Below are positions 52,267-60,732 of a stretch of 64,000 nucleotides of DNA, in pieces. This DNA is from Pseudoduganella umbonata. GTDB taxonomy: Bacteria; Pseudomonadota; Gammaproteobacteria; Burkholderiales; Burkholderiaceae_D. Where the stretch lies: the NCBI RefSeq assembly GCF_014192225.1, contig NZ_JACHXS010000001.1, positions 336,440 through 400,439 of the forward strand, in the 5' to 3' direction. A program made the position numbers and the translations under genes. Each line of letters starts with the position of its first letter. The stretch's first letter is position 1. The notes beneath the pieces are model-generated. The model was given only the letters and a program-made list of their open reading frames with translations. It was not told where the DNA came from and searched no databases.

Positions 52267-52323
52267 AAAAAACGGCCCGGTCCGGTCAACAGCCGGCTCC
52301 CGCGAGAACTGCGGGAAGCCGGC
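52267..52323 (-). terminator. terminator of the PEP-CTERM pair
   Basis: GCCGGCTCCCGC (52292-52303) pairs with GCGGGAAGCCGGC (52311-52323). It is followed on the minus strand by a second small stem and TTTTTT (52272-52267). Confidence 0.55.
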
Positions 52324-52336
52324 GTACGGGTCATGT

Positions 52337-53113
52337 TCAGGCGCGGCGTCGTCGGTTGGCGGCTACCAGGCCCAGTCCGGCGAGCAGCATTCCCCAGGTA
52401 GCGGGCTCCGGCACGGCCGAAGGCGTCCACTGATAAGCGTTGGAATAATTGTTGATGCTGAGGCTGAACGCAACCGTACTTGCCACGTCGGTCGTATTGG
52501 CGATGGCATACCAAAATGGCCTGGTTGTGGTGCCTTCCAGCGGCGCATTGTACAGTCCGAAGTCCTGGCCGGTGACCGAATTACCGGAAGTCAAAGACAG
52601 GAGGGTCGACCAGTTCGCCGAGAACCCGGTATCGCCCGGATTGGACAGCACCGCGCTGCGGAATACCTCGCCGCTGAGTGTCAGCACGGAATGCGGGGCA
52701 AGCCGCAGCGTCCAGGATTGGTCTATGTAGCCCTCGGCGCTGAACGACTCGTCCATTTCACGCCCGACGGTCGTCGTCAGCGCAAGGTTGCCGGAAATTG
52801 CGTCGGCACTCGTGGCCACACGGCCTGAGAGAAACGAGGTTTCAAAGGCCGACGGGTCGGTGCCCGAAACGTCTTCCGTCCGATACGGCCCTTCGGATGG
52901 AATTGTCCATTTCGTCACGGAGTGCCAGTGCCGGGTGGCGACATCCTCAATGGTGAAACCTGCCGCCGCGCTGTCGGCGGGTGTCAGGTCGATGACGCCG
53001 AATTGCAGGTTCCTGAGGCCCGACGTTTGCGTGAAACTCTCCGCGGCCAGCGCAGCCGCAGGCAGGCACGCGGCTGCGAGGGGGAAGACCAGTATCGAAA
53101 GCTGTTTTTTCAT
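52337..53113 (-). CDS. PEP-CTERM exported protein, paralogue A
   Basis: A 258-residue exported protein. The signal peptide is cut near ALA-AE at 24. The C-terminus is VPEPATWGMLLAGLGLVAA then NRRRRA, a standard exosortase signal. The mature start contains RNLQFGVIDLTPADS, which is shared with the next gene (GATFGVIDLQPDDG), so the two are paralogues. Its start is 18 bp after the stop of the upstream paralogue, indicating one transcript. No enzymatic motif is seen. Function is unknown, probably a matrix or surface component. Confidence 0.85.
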   Translation of the reverse strand: MKKQLSILVFPLAAACLPAAALAAESFTQTSGLRNLQFGVIDLTPADSAAAGFTIEDVATRHWHSVTKWTIPSEGPYRTEDVSGTDPSAFETSFLSGRVATSADAISGNLALTTTVGREMDESFSAEGYIDQSWTLRLAPHSVLTLSGEVFRSAVLSNPGDTGFSANWSTLLSLTSGNSVTGQDFGLYNAPLEGTTTRPFWYAIANTTDVASTVAFSLSINNYSNAYQWTPSAVPEPATWGMLLAGLGLVAANRRRRA

Positions 53114-53131
53114 TGGTAGAGTCCTTGCGAA

Positions 53132-53905
53132 TCAGGCGCGGCTTGCGCGGCGGCGCGCTGCGGCGCCCAGGGTCAGAAGGCCGAGACCGAGCATCGCATA
53201 GGTCGCCGGTTCGGGAACGGGAAGGGCTTCGACAATCGTGAAGGAATCGGTGAGGAACTGGACAGTCACGACTGAATCCTCGGTCCCGGGATTGGCAAAA
53301 GCGAGCCAGAAATCTTCGGCATGGCTGTAACCGACTTCCCGGGTGCCCAGCGAGGTACGCGTGACCGGACCATTGTCGTTCCTGGAAAACATGTAAATCG
53401 TCGTCGATGCATTGGTCAGCCTGTTGCCGATGCCATTGCCCGAATAGCCAAGGTCGAGGAAGGCATGGCCGGACAGCGTCAGCGCGCTGCCGGCAGAGAG
53501 CGTCACGTCATAGGTCTGCACTGCCCTGATCTCGACGAGCGCATCAGCCTCCCTGTATGGAGAGATCGCTCCATGGATGCTGATTTCGCCGATGCCGTCT
53601 CCCGCAGTGAGGGTGGCGTTCAGATCTCCAGCACTCAATGTGTGCGTCACCGGCTGCTGGCCGGAAGTTTCGTCGGAAAATTCCTGGTCGAGGGAGCGTC
53701 CGTCGAGGCGGCCATAGTAACTGCTGTTCCGCAGGCTGGCCGAATACGATGCCGTTACACCGTCATCCGGCTGGAGATCGATGACACCGAACGTTGCGCC
53801 GCTGATGCCGCCGCTGAATGTGACGCCATCGACGGCCTGTGCGCCGGTCATGGACAAGATGAGGGCTGCCGCAAGCCCGGTTAATCTGCATATCCTGGAA
53901 TTCAT
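53132..53905 (-). CDS. PEP-CTERM exported protein, paralogue B
   Basis: A 257-residue exported protein. The signal peptide is cut near AQA-VD at about 24. The C-terminal signal is VPEPATYAMLGLGLLTLGA followed by ARRRASRA. The FGVIDLQPDDG motif links it to paralogue A. A ribosome site (GAGGAAAA) precedes the ATG at 53905, so the longer frame to 54052 is not used. An inverted repeat of TGACAAT units lies 125-146 bp upstream and may control both genes. Confidence 0.86.
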   Translation of the reverse strand: MNSRICRLTGLAAALILSMTGAQAVDGVTFSGGISGATFGVIDLQPDDGVTASYSASLRNSSYYGRLDGRSLDQEFSDETSGQQPVTHTLSAGDLNATLTAGDGIGEISIHGAISPYREADALVEIRAVQTYDVTLSAGSALTLSGHAFLDLGYSGNGIGNRLTNASTTIYMFSRNDNGPVTRTSLGTREVGYSHAEDFWLAFANPGTEDSVVTVQFLTDSFTIVEALPVPEPATYAMLGLGLLTLGAAARRRASRA

Positions 53906-54019
53906 TTTTCCTCGCAAAGTGGATTCAGCTGCTGGAGTGTCCTTCACCAGCGAACTTCGGTTCAGGACACGAGGTGGTGGCTGCCGGCATGCCTTGCTTT
54001 CAATATAAAAGTAGCATTT

Positions 54020-54051
54020 TGACAACCATTGACAATCATAGCTTATTGTCA
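54020..54051. promoter_or_regulatory. TGACAAT inverted and direct repeats upstream of the PEP-CTERM pair
   Basis: TGACAAT (54030-54036) and ATTGTCA (54045-54051) form seven-base perfect arms around eight bases. A third related half-site, TGACAAC, lies at 54020-54026. The block is AT-rich, as expected for a regulated promoter of the paralogue pair. Confidence 0.45.
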
Positions 54052-54138
54052 TGCTTTGAGGTCAGGGGCGTGACAGGCCGGAACTGGCCGTTTCGCTGAC
54101 ACCACAAGCGCAGCGAGGGAAGGAGGACAGGGCGCACG

Positions 54139-54176
54139 GACCCGGCTGCCGTATGAAACGACAGCCGGGTTGACCC
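54139..54176. terminator. hairpin near the end of the receptor gene at 54186
   Basis: ACCCGGCTGCCGT and ACGACAGCCGGGT arms, about 13 bases with one mismatch and a short loop, lie 10 bp downstream of the receptor stop on the minus strand. No T-run follows, so it may stabilise the 3' end rather than terminate. Confidence 0.4.
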
Positions 54177-54185
54177 GATGGGGGG

Positions 54186-56897
54186 TTACTTGAACGAGTA
54201 GGCCAGCGCGGTGTAGAACTGGCGTCCGCGCGGGTCGGTATAGCTGGGATCGTACCCGACGGAGAAACTGAACAGCTGGTTCGACCGTGGGGGATTCTTG
54301 TCGAGCAGGTTCCTGATGCCGGCCCGCAGTCTCAGGCCCGGCGAGATCTGATACCCGCCGGTCAGGTCCAGCAGCGAGTAGGAATCGACACGGTGGACCG
54401 AGCCGTCGGCCAGCAGGTTCTGGTCGCGATAGCCGCTCAGGTAGGTTTGCTGCAAGGTCAGGTTGAGCGGGCCCCGTTCATAGTCCAGGCTCACCGTATG
54501 GCGCCAGCGCTGGACGATCTGGTCGTTGGTGTACACGCCCAGCGCGCTGATATCGGGGCCGTCGTTCGATTCGCGCGTCTTGTAGTCGAACACATAGGTG
54601 CCGTTGAGCGAGAAGGCAAACTTGCCCACGGCGGTGGCGGGCAGGCGCCAGTCGACGCCCAGGTCGACGCCCGAGGTTTCCAGCGCGCCGATATTGCGCA
54701 GCCGCGAATCGATCGACAGGATGGGCCCCGGAATCCCCGGCAATTCCGGATCGGGCTCGCCGCGGATGATGAAGGCGGCATTGCGCACCGGGTCGGTGAA
54801 GTAGGAGCCTTCCGGCGAGACGATCACGTCGGTCTTCTTGATGCGCCAGTAGTCCAGCGTGGTCGTGAAGTCGCGATACGGTTCGACCACCAGGCCCAGC
54901 GAAAACTGCTTCGATTCCTCGGGGCGCAGCGACGCCGAGCCGCCCCGGAGCTTATCCGGTTGCAGGCCGCAGTAATCGGGATTCTCGGTGTTGTCGATCG
55001 CGCCGACCTGGATGCAGCCGAGCGGGTCGTTGTAGATGCCGTTGGCCTGGCCCAGCCGCACCGGGCCGTACAGGTCGGCGAGGGACGGCGCGCGGAAACC
55101 GGTGCCATACGACCCGCGCACCACCACCTGCCGTATCGGATTCCAGCGTATGCCGACCTTCGGGTTGGTGGTCGAGCCCACGTCGTTGTAGCGGTCATGG
55201 CGCAGCGCGAGCTGCGCTTCGAGGCTGGCCAGCACGGGCAGGTTGACTTCGGTATACACGGCCTTGACGTTGCGCCCGCCCGAAAACGGCGTAGCCTCGC
55301 CTTCGCCGCGGATTTCCCCGGCCTGCAGCAACGCCGAGGGCCTGAAGCTCATCTTTTCGCGCCGGTATTCGGCACCGACCGCGATGGCGGCGTTGCCGCC
55401 GGCCATCGGGAACAGGTCGCGCGTGGCCTTGACATCGAACGAGTCGGTGGTGCCGCGCGAATGGCGCGCCGGGTCGTTGATCTTGGCCGCCGCCAGCTGG
55501 GCTTGGCCTTCGGGACCGGACGGTCCGAACGGATTGATGATGCCGCTCGCGAAAGCGGCATCGAACAGCGAGGTCCTGACATAGCCGTCGATGTATTTGT
55601 CGTCGACCTCGTTGACGCTGTGATTAAGCGCCATGTCGTAGTCCCATCCCTGCACCACGCCCTTGAGGCCGACCACCATGCGTGTGGCCTTCGCATCGAT
55701 TTCATTGGTCCGCGGTCCGCCTTCGGTCAGGCGCATGTTGACGACGAGCGGAGTCTTGTTGTCCGATATCAGCGCATGCGGGTAGTACTGCCCGGCCAGC
55801 GGATAGATCTCGCCCGAGACCGTCAGCGCGCTGATGCGGTAGGTGGTCGATGTTTCGTTGACGAGCAACTCGCCGTACAGGGTCGTGTCATTGTCCAGCG
55901 CAAACTGGCCACGGGTGAGCAACGACGCGCGCTTCGATTCCGGGAAGAGTTCGGTGTCCTGCATGTAATCGTACATGCAGGCAGCCGGACCGACGAAGCT
56001 GTCCGGCGCGTAGACGGTGGCCGGCGGATTGCAGGCCGGTGCGCTGGGATTCAAGCGGGGGCCGGTGGCGCTGGTGCCATTCGCGCGGGTGCGGCGCACG
56101 TTTGCCGGAAACGTATTCGAACTGCCCGAATCGAGATTGATGTCGGGCTGGTAGGCCGAACCGATCCAGCTGCGCTGCGACGAGCGCAGGCTGCTGGTGT
56201 CCTGGTAATCGAGCACGGCCAGCAGGTTATAACGGTCGGTTGCCAGGTTGCCGATGCCGCCCGACAAGGTCGCCGTCGCCTTGCGCGCGCCGCCATGCTC
56301 GGTGTCGGCGTAATAAACACTTGCGTCGGCACCTTCGTAATTGCGGCGCGTGATGAAGTTGATCACGCCGCCGATGGCATCGGTGCCATAAATGGCCGAG
56401 GCACCGTCCTTGAGCACTTCGACGCGCTCCAGCGCCGCCGACGGAATCGCGTTCAGGTCGACGCCCGCATTGCCGCCCGGAGAGGCAAAGTTGGCCAGGC
56501 GCCGGCCATTGAGCAGCACCAGCGTGGACGACACGCCAATGCCGCGCAGGTTGGCGCCGTTGAAACCGCGCTGGCCGGCAATGTCGCTGAAACTGGCGCC
56601 GTCCGTCAGGGCGGCCGTGTTGGCGGACACTTTCGACAGCAGTTCAGCCACGGTGGTAACGCCGCTTTTCTCGATGTCGGCACGGGTGATCAATTGCACC
56701 GGCAATGCCGTCTCGGCGTTGAGGCGCTTGATCGACGAACCGGTGATTTCCACTTTCGGTATCGGCTGGGTCTCCTGCGCCGCAGCCGGAAAACCCAGCG
56801 AAGCCATTAAGCCGGCGGTGGCCGTGACACCAAAGATCCGCGATACATGGGCGGCGATACGCGTTGGAACCGGCAGGTTCCCGTGCTGATATGACAT
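54186..56897 (-). CDS. TonB-dependent receptor near a cyanophycinase-like gene
   Basis: A 903-residue outer-membrane receptor. The signal peptide is near residues 1-41 (ending PAAAQE). The plug is VEITGSSIKRLNAETALPVQL and includes VTTVAELLSKVSAN, LVLLNGRRLANF and IYGTDAIGGVINFI. The barrel ends FYTALAYSFK, one residue past the usual terminal aromatic. A ribosome site GGAGGG precedes the ATG at 56897. The cyanophycinase-like gene lies upstream on the same strand with a 446-bp gap. Receptors of this plug type take up peptides or siderophore-like ligands as well as sugars, so the ligand is open. Confidence 0.92.
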   Translation of the reverse strand: MSYQHGNLPVPTRIAAHVSRIFGVTATAGLMASLGFPAAAQETQPIPKVEITGSSIKRLNAETALPVQLITRADIEKSGVTTVAELLSKVSANTAALTDGASFSDIAGQRGFNGANLRGIGVSSTLVLLNGRRLANFASPGGNAGVDLNAIPSAALERVEVLKDGASAIYGTDAIGGVINFITRRNYEGADASVYYADTEHGGARKATATLSGGIGNLATDRYNLLAVLDYQDTSSLRSSQRSWIGSAYQPDINLDSGSSNTFPANVRRTRANGTSATGPRLNPSAPACNPPATVYAPDSFVGPAACMYDYMQDTELFPESKRASLLTRGQFALDNDTTLYGELLVNETSTTYRISALTVSGEIYPLAGQYYPHALISDNKTPLVVNMRLTEGGPRTNEIDAKATRMVVGLKGVVQGWDYDMALNHSVNEVDDKYIDGYVRTSLFDAAFASGIINPFGPSGPEGQAQLAAAKINDPARHSRGTTDSFDVKATRDLFPMAGGNAAIAVGAEYRREKMSFRPSALLQAGEIRGEGEATPFSGGRNVKAVYTEVNLPVLASLEAQLALRHDRYNDVGSTTNPKVGIRWNPIRQVVVRGSYGTGFRAPSLADLYGPVRLGQANGIYNDPLGCIQVGAIDNTENPDYCGLQPDKLRGGSASLRPEESKQFSLGLVVEPYRDFTTTLDYWRIKKTDVIVSPEGSYFTDPVRNAAFIIRGEPDPELPGIPGPILSIDSRLRNIGALETSGVDLGVDWRLPATAVGKFAFSLNGTYVFDYKTRESNDGPDISALGVYTNDQIVQRWRHTVSLDYERGPLNLTLQQTYLSGYRDQNLLADGSVHRVDSYSLLDLTGGYQISPGLRLRAGIRNLLDKNPPRSNQLFSFSVGYDPSYTDPRGRQFYTALAYSFK

Positions 56898-57343
56898 TCA
56901 ATCCCTCCAGTGATTTCTTCGATGGGTTGTATTGATCGCTGCTATTACCTTGATAGCCGGGTGGTATTTACCTCTGGCTTGTAAACCGGATTACGCAAAG
57001 CCATTCGAGAAAATGTCGCGTCGGCGAAGGATTGCCGGCGCCGATATCGTCTCGAATATGGCGCAATGCGGTTCTCGATATTCCGTTCCGAGATGGATAC
57101 ACGCGGATGCAGCCATGCGCGTGGTTCCTGCTTTTACACTAGCGTGGGATAGGCGGATGAGCAACGAAATTGCTGCCGATTTTTACATCGTGCCCGAAAT
57201 GTGTAAAAAATAATACATTTCTGGAATGGCTGGATGGTGGGGGTAAAGCAGTGGCGGTGCAGGGCCAGCGATGTCGGTAGGCATACGCACCCTCATGGAA
57301 ACTGCTGCCGCCAGCAGCAGTTTCCGGAGCACGTTAGGGGCTC
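56898..57343. other. 446-bp intergenic region between receptor and cyanophycinase-like gene
   Basis: No gene is supported. It contains the receptor leader, an AT-richer block around 56900-57000 and a long hairpin at 57297-57325. A short open frame from a TTG at 56932 on the plus strand has no ribosome site and no protein-like composition. Confidence 0.5.
57297..57325. terminator. perfect 12-bp hairpin downstream of the cyanophycinase-like gene
   Basis: GGAAACTGCTGC (57297-57308) and GCAGCAGTTTCC (57314-57325) are perfectly complementary around a five-base loop. There is no T-run on the minus strand, so this is a possible 3' stabilising or weak terminator structure. Confidence 0.45.
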
Positions 57344-58579
57344 TCAATACCAGTCTGCGGGGAATAGGGTGCCGGAAGTGATGTCGAGATGCTTGTACAG
57401 TGCAACGCCGGTCCAGTCGCTGAGATTGAACACGGTATTCGAATCCGCCAGCTTTCTTACTTCGACGGTGGAGACTGTCAGAGGAAACTTGGGCCGGCAC
57501 ACGCTAGGCGGGACAGAGGGGCGAACAAAATAGACTGCGCTTTCCGTGGTGGTCGACGGGTTGGTGACCCGCTTCGCGGTCACCGGTCTCGCATCGCCAT
57601 TTCCCTGTACCAGCAAGGCAGTCTCGACGCTGATGCCGATACCGCGCGCAGTCATATTGCCGCTTGAGGATGCGGGCAATACACCGCCGACGCATCCGGC
57701 GCTCCCGCTTGCCGTTCTGCTCGGCGCCACGATCCTTGAAATGAAGGTAATGAAGCGGCCCATCCGATCGCGGCTGTCGAAATGCGAATCGAAAATCAGG
57801 CTTGCCAATGCGGGTGGTGCGATGAAGCCACCCTGCAGACTCAGGGGATCGGGGTCGAACGTAATATCCTTGTAGTAGGGATTGAGCATCGACTCCTCCG
57901 ACGTGGCAGACTTGTAGAGCGCGGAATAATCGAACTGGCCAAGTACTGCCAGACCGGCGCTGGTGCCACCGACGGGGACGTTTTTGGCCATCAGTGTTTT
58001 CAGCGTCTGTTCGAGCGCCGTCCCTTTCCAGAAACGGATGTAATGACTCTGGTCGCCGCCTGCGATAAAGACGACATTGGCCTTGGCAAGGATGGCATTC
58101 ACGGCCGCGCTATTGGCCGCCCTGACGCTGGGGATCACCAGCGTTTCCACCGAGGTCAGGCCCAGCGAAGCGCCACCCACCCACAATTCGGCGATCGTCG
58201 TGGAGGTCGACAGCTTGTCATCGCTGTAGAAAATATAGGGGTTGTAGGCCTCCGTTCCGGTAGCCCGGATAACGACAAATCGTCCGCCGGTGCCCGGTTT
58301 GATGCCGGCCCGCTGGATCAGCCACCGAAAGGCCGGATCGACGTCAGGACCGCCTCCCATCAGCACGAAGGACGGCGTCGGCAGGGAGGACGGTGCCGTT
58401 ACCGGCGCATTGACATCGCCTGTCGCGAAATAGGAATACAGAGGAATCGGCTGCGCAGGTTCGAATGTGGGCTCCGCGACTGCCGGCGCAGCGTAAACAA
58501 GCGACGTTATTGCGAGCATCAGCGCGCCGAAACCTGAAAGAAGCCGCATCAGCGACTGGTGGAAAGAGCGTGTCAGCAT
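57344..58579 (-). CDS. secreted cyanophycinase-like serine peptidase (S51 family)
   Basis: A 411-residue exported protein. A signal peptide precedes residue about 36. The class I glutamine-amidotransferase-like fold has FIAGGDQSHYIRFW (172-184) and the nucleophile motif VGGTSAGLAVLG with Ser207, as in cyanophycinase and peptidase E. Cyanophycinases cut multi-L-arginyl-poly-L-aspartate into beta-Asp-Arg dipeptides. A signal peptide suggests an extracellular form acting on polymer released by other cells. A PEP-CTERM gene ends 78 bp upstream and a TBDR gene lies downstream, all on the minus strand. Substrate is not proven by sequence. Confidence 0.8.
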   Translation of the reverse strand: MLTRSFHQSLMRLLSGFGALMLAITSLVYAAPAVAEPTFEPAQPIPLYSYFATGDVNAPVTAPSSLPTPSFVLMGGGPDVDPAFRWLIQRAGIKPGTGGRFVVIRATGTEAYNPYIFYSDDKLSTSTTIAELWVGGASLGLTSVETLVIPSVRAANSAAVNAILAKANVVFIAGGDQSHYIRFWKGTALEQTLKTLMAKNVPVGGTSAGLAVLGQFDYSALYKSATSEESMLNPYYKDITFDPDPLSLQGGFIAPPALASLIFDSHFDSRDRMGRFITFISRIVAPSRTASGSAGCVGGVLPASSSGNMTARGIGISVETALLVQGNGDARPVTAKRVTNPSTTTESAVYFVRPSVPPSVCRPKFPLTVSTVEVRKLADSNTVFNLSDWTGVALYKHLDITSGTLFPADWY

Positions 58580-58657
58580 GGTTCGAGCTCCGATAAAGGC
58601 TGTTTCTGGGATTGAACATCTATCGGGACGGCAGGTCCCGATCATAAAAAGCGGCTC

Positions 58658-59254
58658 CTAACAACGTCGCTTGACAGCGCTCGACAGCAGCAGCAAGCCG
58701 CCCAGCACCATGGCAAAGGCGGGCGGTTCGGGCACCTGGGCGATACCGAAGGTCAGCGTGCCGGAATTCCACACACCTTCAGGCTCGTCGAATGCGAGAT
58801 CCTTAAAGTAGTCATGGAACTCCAGGCGCAAGATACCGTCGGCGCCCACCGCAAAAACCTGTCCCAGCTCGCCAAGGTCCTGGAACCCGGCATAATTCAT
58901 CGTCCCGTCAAAATCATCGCCGCCGCCAGGCGTAAAAGTCACACCGGTGCCCAATGAATCGCTGAAAGTGATCTGCATTTCGGACAGATAGCTGCCGGCA
59001 TGACTCGTCACGTTGACATCCCACTTGAAACTCATGATCGATGCTCCGGCGCCGACGTAAAAGTCCAGGATGACATTACTCACCGCGCCTCTCTCGTCAT
59101 TATTCAAGACGCCTTCAGTGTTCACCTGCAGCTCGTGCATGGCTTTTTCATGTGTCTTCACTTCAGTTGCGCTGGCACCGCTGGCCTGCGCCAATCCAAA
59201 CGTTAATGCCATAGCTACCGTCAATAGACGCTGCACATACTTTGTATTCGTCAT
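58658..59254 (-). CDS. PEP-CTERM exported protein with atypical Cys-ending tail
   Basis: A 198-residue exported protein. The signal peptide is near residues 1-30. The C-terminus is VPEPPAFAMVLGGLLLLSSA followed by VKRRC, a weaker sorting signal than usual, with a Cys as the last residue. The middle region contains EGVLNNDERGAVSNVILDFYVG and FTPGGGDDFDGTMNYAGFQDLG. The ATG at 59254 is chosen over 59284 because it gives the signal peptide directly. It is upstream of the cyanophycinase-like gene and probably in the same transcript. Confidence 0.8.
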   Translation of the reverse strand: MTNTKYVQRLLTVAMALTFGLAQASGASATEVKTHEKAMHELQVNTEGVLNNDERGAVSNVILDFYVGAGASIMSFKWDVNVTSHAGSYLSEMQITFSDSLGTGVTFTPGGGDDFDGTMNYAGFQDLGELGQVFAVGADGILRLEFHDYFKDLAFDEPEGVWNSGTLTFGIAQVPEPPAFAMVLGGLLLLSSAVKRRC

Positions 59255-59751
59255 GATATTTTCCGGAAATAAATACCACAGCACGCAGGGAAACTATTCG
59301 ATGGGTTGAAGGCATCGATAGTTCGAAGAGGTCGGTCGTGATCGATTGCAGGAGTCGATGCAAGTGTATCGCTAACGCTTGCTGTCAAAGCATCGAATGC
59401 AAAGAAAATACGTCGGCGGGTTACCGAAGAGAAATCCGTATTGCCGAAACTGATGAAAGAAGATTTTAAGGAGGAAACAGTACGTTGCGGATTGCATGTC
59501 CAGCGATTGATCGATGGATTTATCGCACAGGGAGAGACTGGTGGAGCCCCGAATTTGAGAACTGTACAGACAGCGTTTCAAGAAAAAACGGTAATACTGG
59601 TACGGCCCAATCGTGTCGATCGAGCGGGCAGGGCTGCGTATCGATATCCCAACAGGCTTACTGGCGACTGGGGGGCCGCAAAGACCTGGACAATGATGAC
59701 GGTCGGGTCATAGACTGTGGAATTCGGCTGTGCCTTCGACGGACTGACTAC
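59255..59751. other. 497-bp intergenic region
   Basis: No gene is supported. It holds the leader of the PEP-CTERM gene on one side and the NIPSNAP promoter region on the other. Short open frames here (for example 59441-59713 and 59372-59581) show no protein-like composition or ribosome sites. A 12-base motif TTCGATGGGTTG at 59297-59308 also occurs upstream of the receptor at 56897. Confidence 0.45.
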
Positions 59752-60057
59752 ATGATTACCTGCCACGTAAAATACACTATCGACCCCTATCAGCTGGACG
59801 CCTTCGAACGCTATTCACGCGATTGGGTCCGGATTGTCAGGCGAATGGGAGGGGAGCATCACGGCTATTTCCTGCCCGCCGAAGGGGCTAACAATATCGC
59901 CTACTGCCTGTTCAGTTTCGCCAGCCTGTCCGATTATGAACGGTATCGCCGCGAGTCCGCAGAAGACCAGGAATGTATCGAGCTGGTGGGCATGGCCACT
60001 CGGCAGAAGTTTATCCTGAGCTATGAACGCAGTTTTTTGCGGCCGGTGCTTCAGTAA
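59752..60057 (+). CDS. NIPSNAP-family protein
   Basis: A 101-residue protein. CHVKYTIDPYQLDAFERYSRDW and GEHHGYFLPAEGANNIAYCLFSF are the NIPSNAP motifs, a ferredoxin-like dimeric alpha-beta barrel. RESAEDQECI and the tail RSFLRPV also fit. These small cytosolic proteins have no settled function in bacteria, and some bind small hydrophobic molecules. The ATG at 59752 is chosen because the longer frame upstream has no family similarity. Nothing adjacent suggests a pathway. Confidence 0.82.
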   Translation: MITCHVKYTIDPYQLDAFERYSRDWVRIVRRMGGEHHGYFLPAEGANNIAYCLFSFASLSDYERYRRESAEDQECIELVGMATRQKFILSYERSFLRPVLQ

Positions 60058-60136
60058 ATTTCCCGCGCCAGGCATTCACACGGTTCGATATTCGATGAGT
60101 TCATCCGCCTTTCGTACATTCCGCGCCGGCTTTCAA

Positions 60137-60703
60137 ATGAAGGCCGATGCGACGATGTGCGTCGTGCGCCGCGTGCTGGCCGGCTTGGTCCTGCTGGCTT
60201 GCTTTGCCTCGCCAGCTTTCGCTTGTTTGCTGATAACCAGTAACAGGCTGTTCGACAGGTCGGTGCCGGACACCTTCCAGTGGGATAAAGCCAGGATGAA
60301 CCGTGCCTTGCCGGCGCCGAAGCTGAAAACCGCCCGTATCGACCGCGACCCCGATATCCCCACCAGCTACGTGCGGCGAATAGAATCGTGCCGCAGCGGC
60401 ATGGTAAGTGTGTGGATTCGCTGGCCACGCGCCGGCAAAACCGACATCGACAAGACAGGTTTTCAGTTCAAGCTGCTGAGCCCGGACAGCGGGCTGTCCG
60501 TGGACGACGTTCCCGTCATCGGCGTGCGCGAAGGCGATGCGATCCGCTTCCAGTTCCTGCTGTTCGAGTCGCCCTACGCGGCGAAGGACCCACTGGAAGT
60601 GAAAATGCAGGTCTACGCGGTCAATGATAAAAGGCAGCGTGGGCCAGCCAGCACGCTTGCATTGCGAGCGCCGCCGGCTTGCTCCACCGGGAGCCAGCGG
60701 TAA
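60137..60703 (+). CDS. exported protein of unknown function
   Basis: A 188-residue protein if translated from ATG 60137. ATG 60155 is an alternative with a better-spaced GAAGG. A signal peptide (VVRRVLAGLVLLACFASPAFA) is followed by an N-terminal Cys in the mature region. The mature domain has a fibronectin-like pattern: SPDSGLSVDDVPVIGVREGDAIRFQFLLFE, with KTGFQFKLL. No family was recognised. It converges with the beta-propeller kinase gene. Confidence 0.6.
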   Translation: MKADATMCVVRRVLAGLVLLACFASPAFACLLITSNRLFDRSVPDTFQWDKARMNRALPAPKLKTARIDRDPDIPTSYVRRIESCRSGMVSVWIRWPRAGKTDIDKTGFQFKLLSPDSGLSVDDVPVIGVREGDAIRFQFLLFESPYAAKDPLEVKMQVYAVNDKRQRGPASTLALRAPPACSTGSQR

Positions 60704-60732
60704 CCGGGTATCAGCGGTAACTGGTATCGGCG

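Noticed and set aside
50919..52268. 449-codon frame overlapping the MocR region
   Set aside because: Arg/Ala-rich shadow frame without motifs. The aminotransferase frame carries all conserved residues.
56932..57213. Short plus-strand frame of 93 codons between receptor and cyanophycinase-like genes
   Set aside because: TTG start without ribosome site, and no recognisable or protein-like features.
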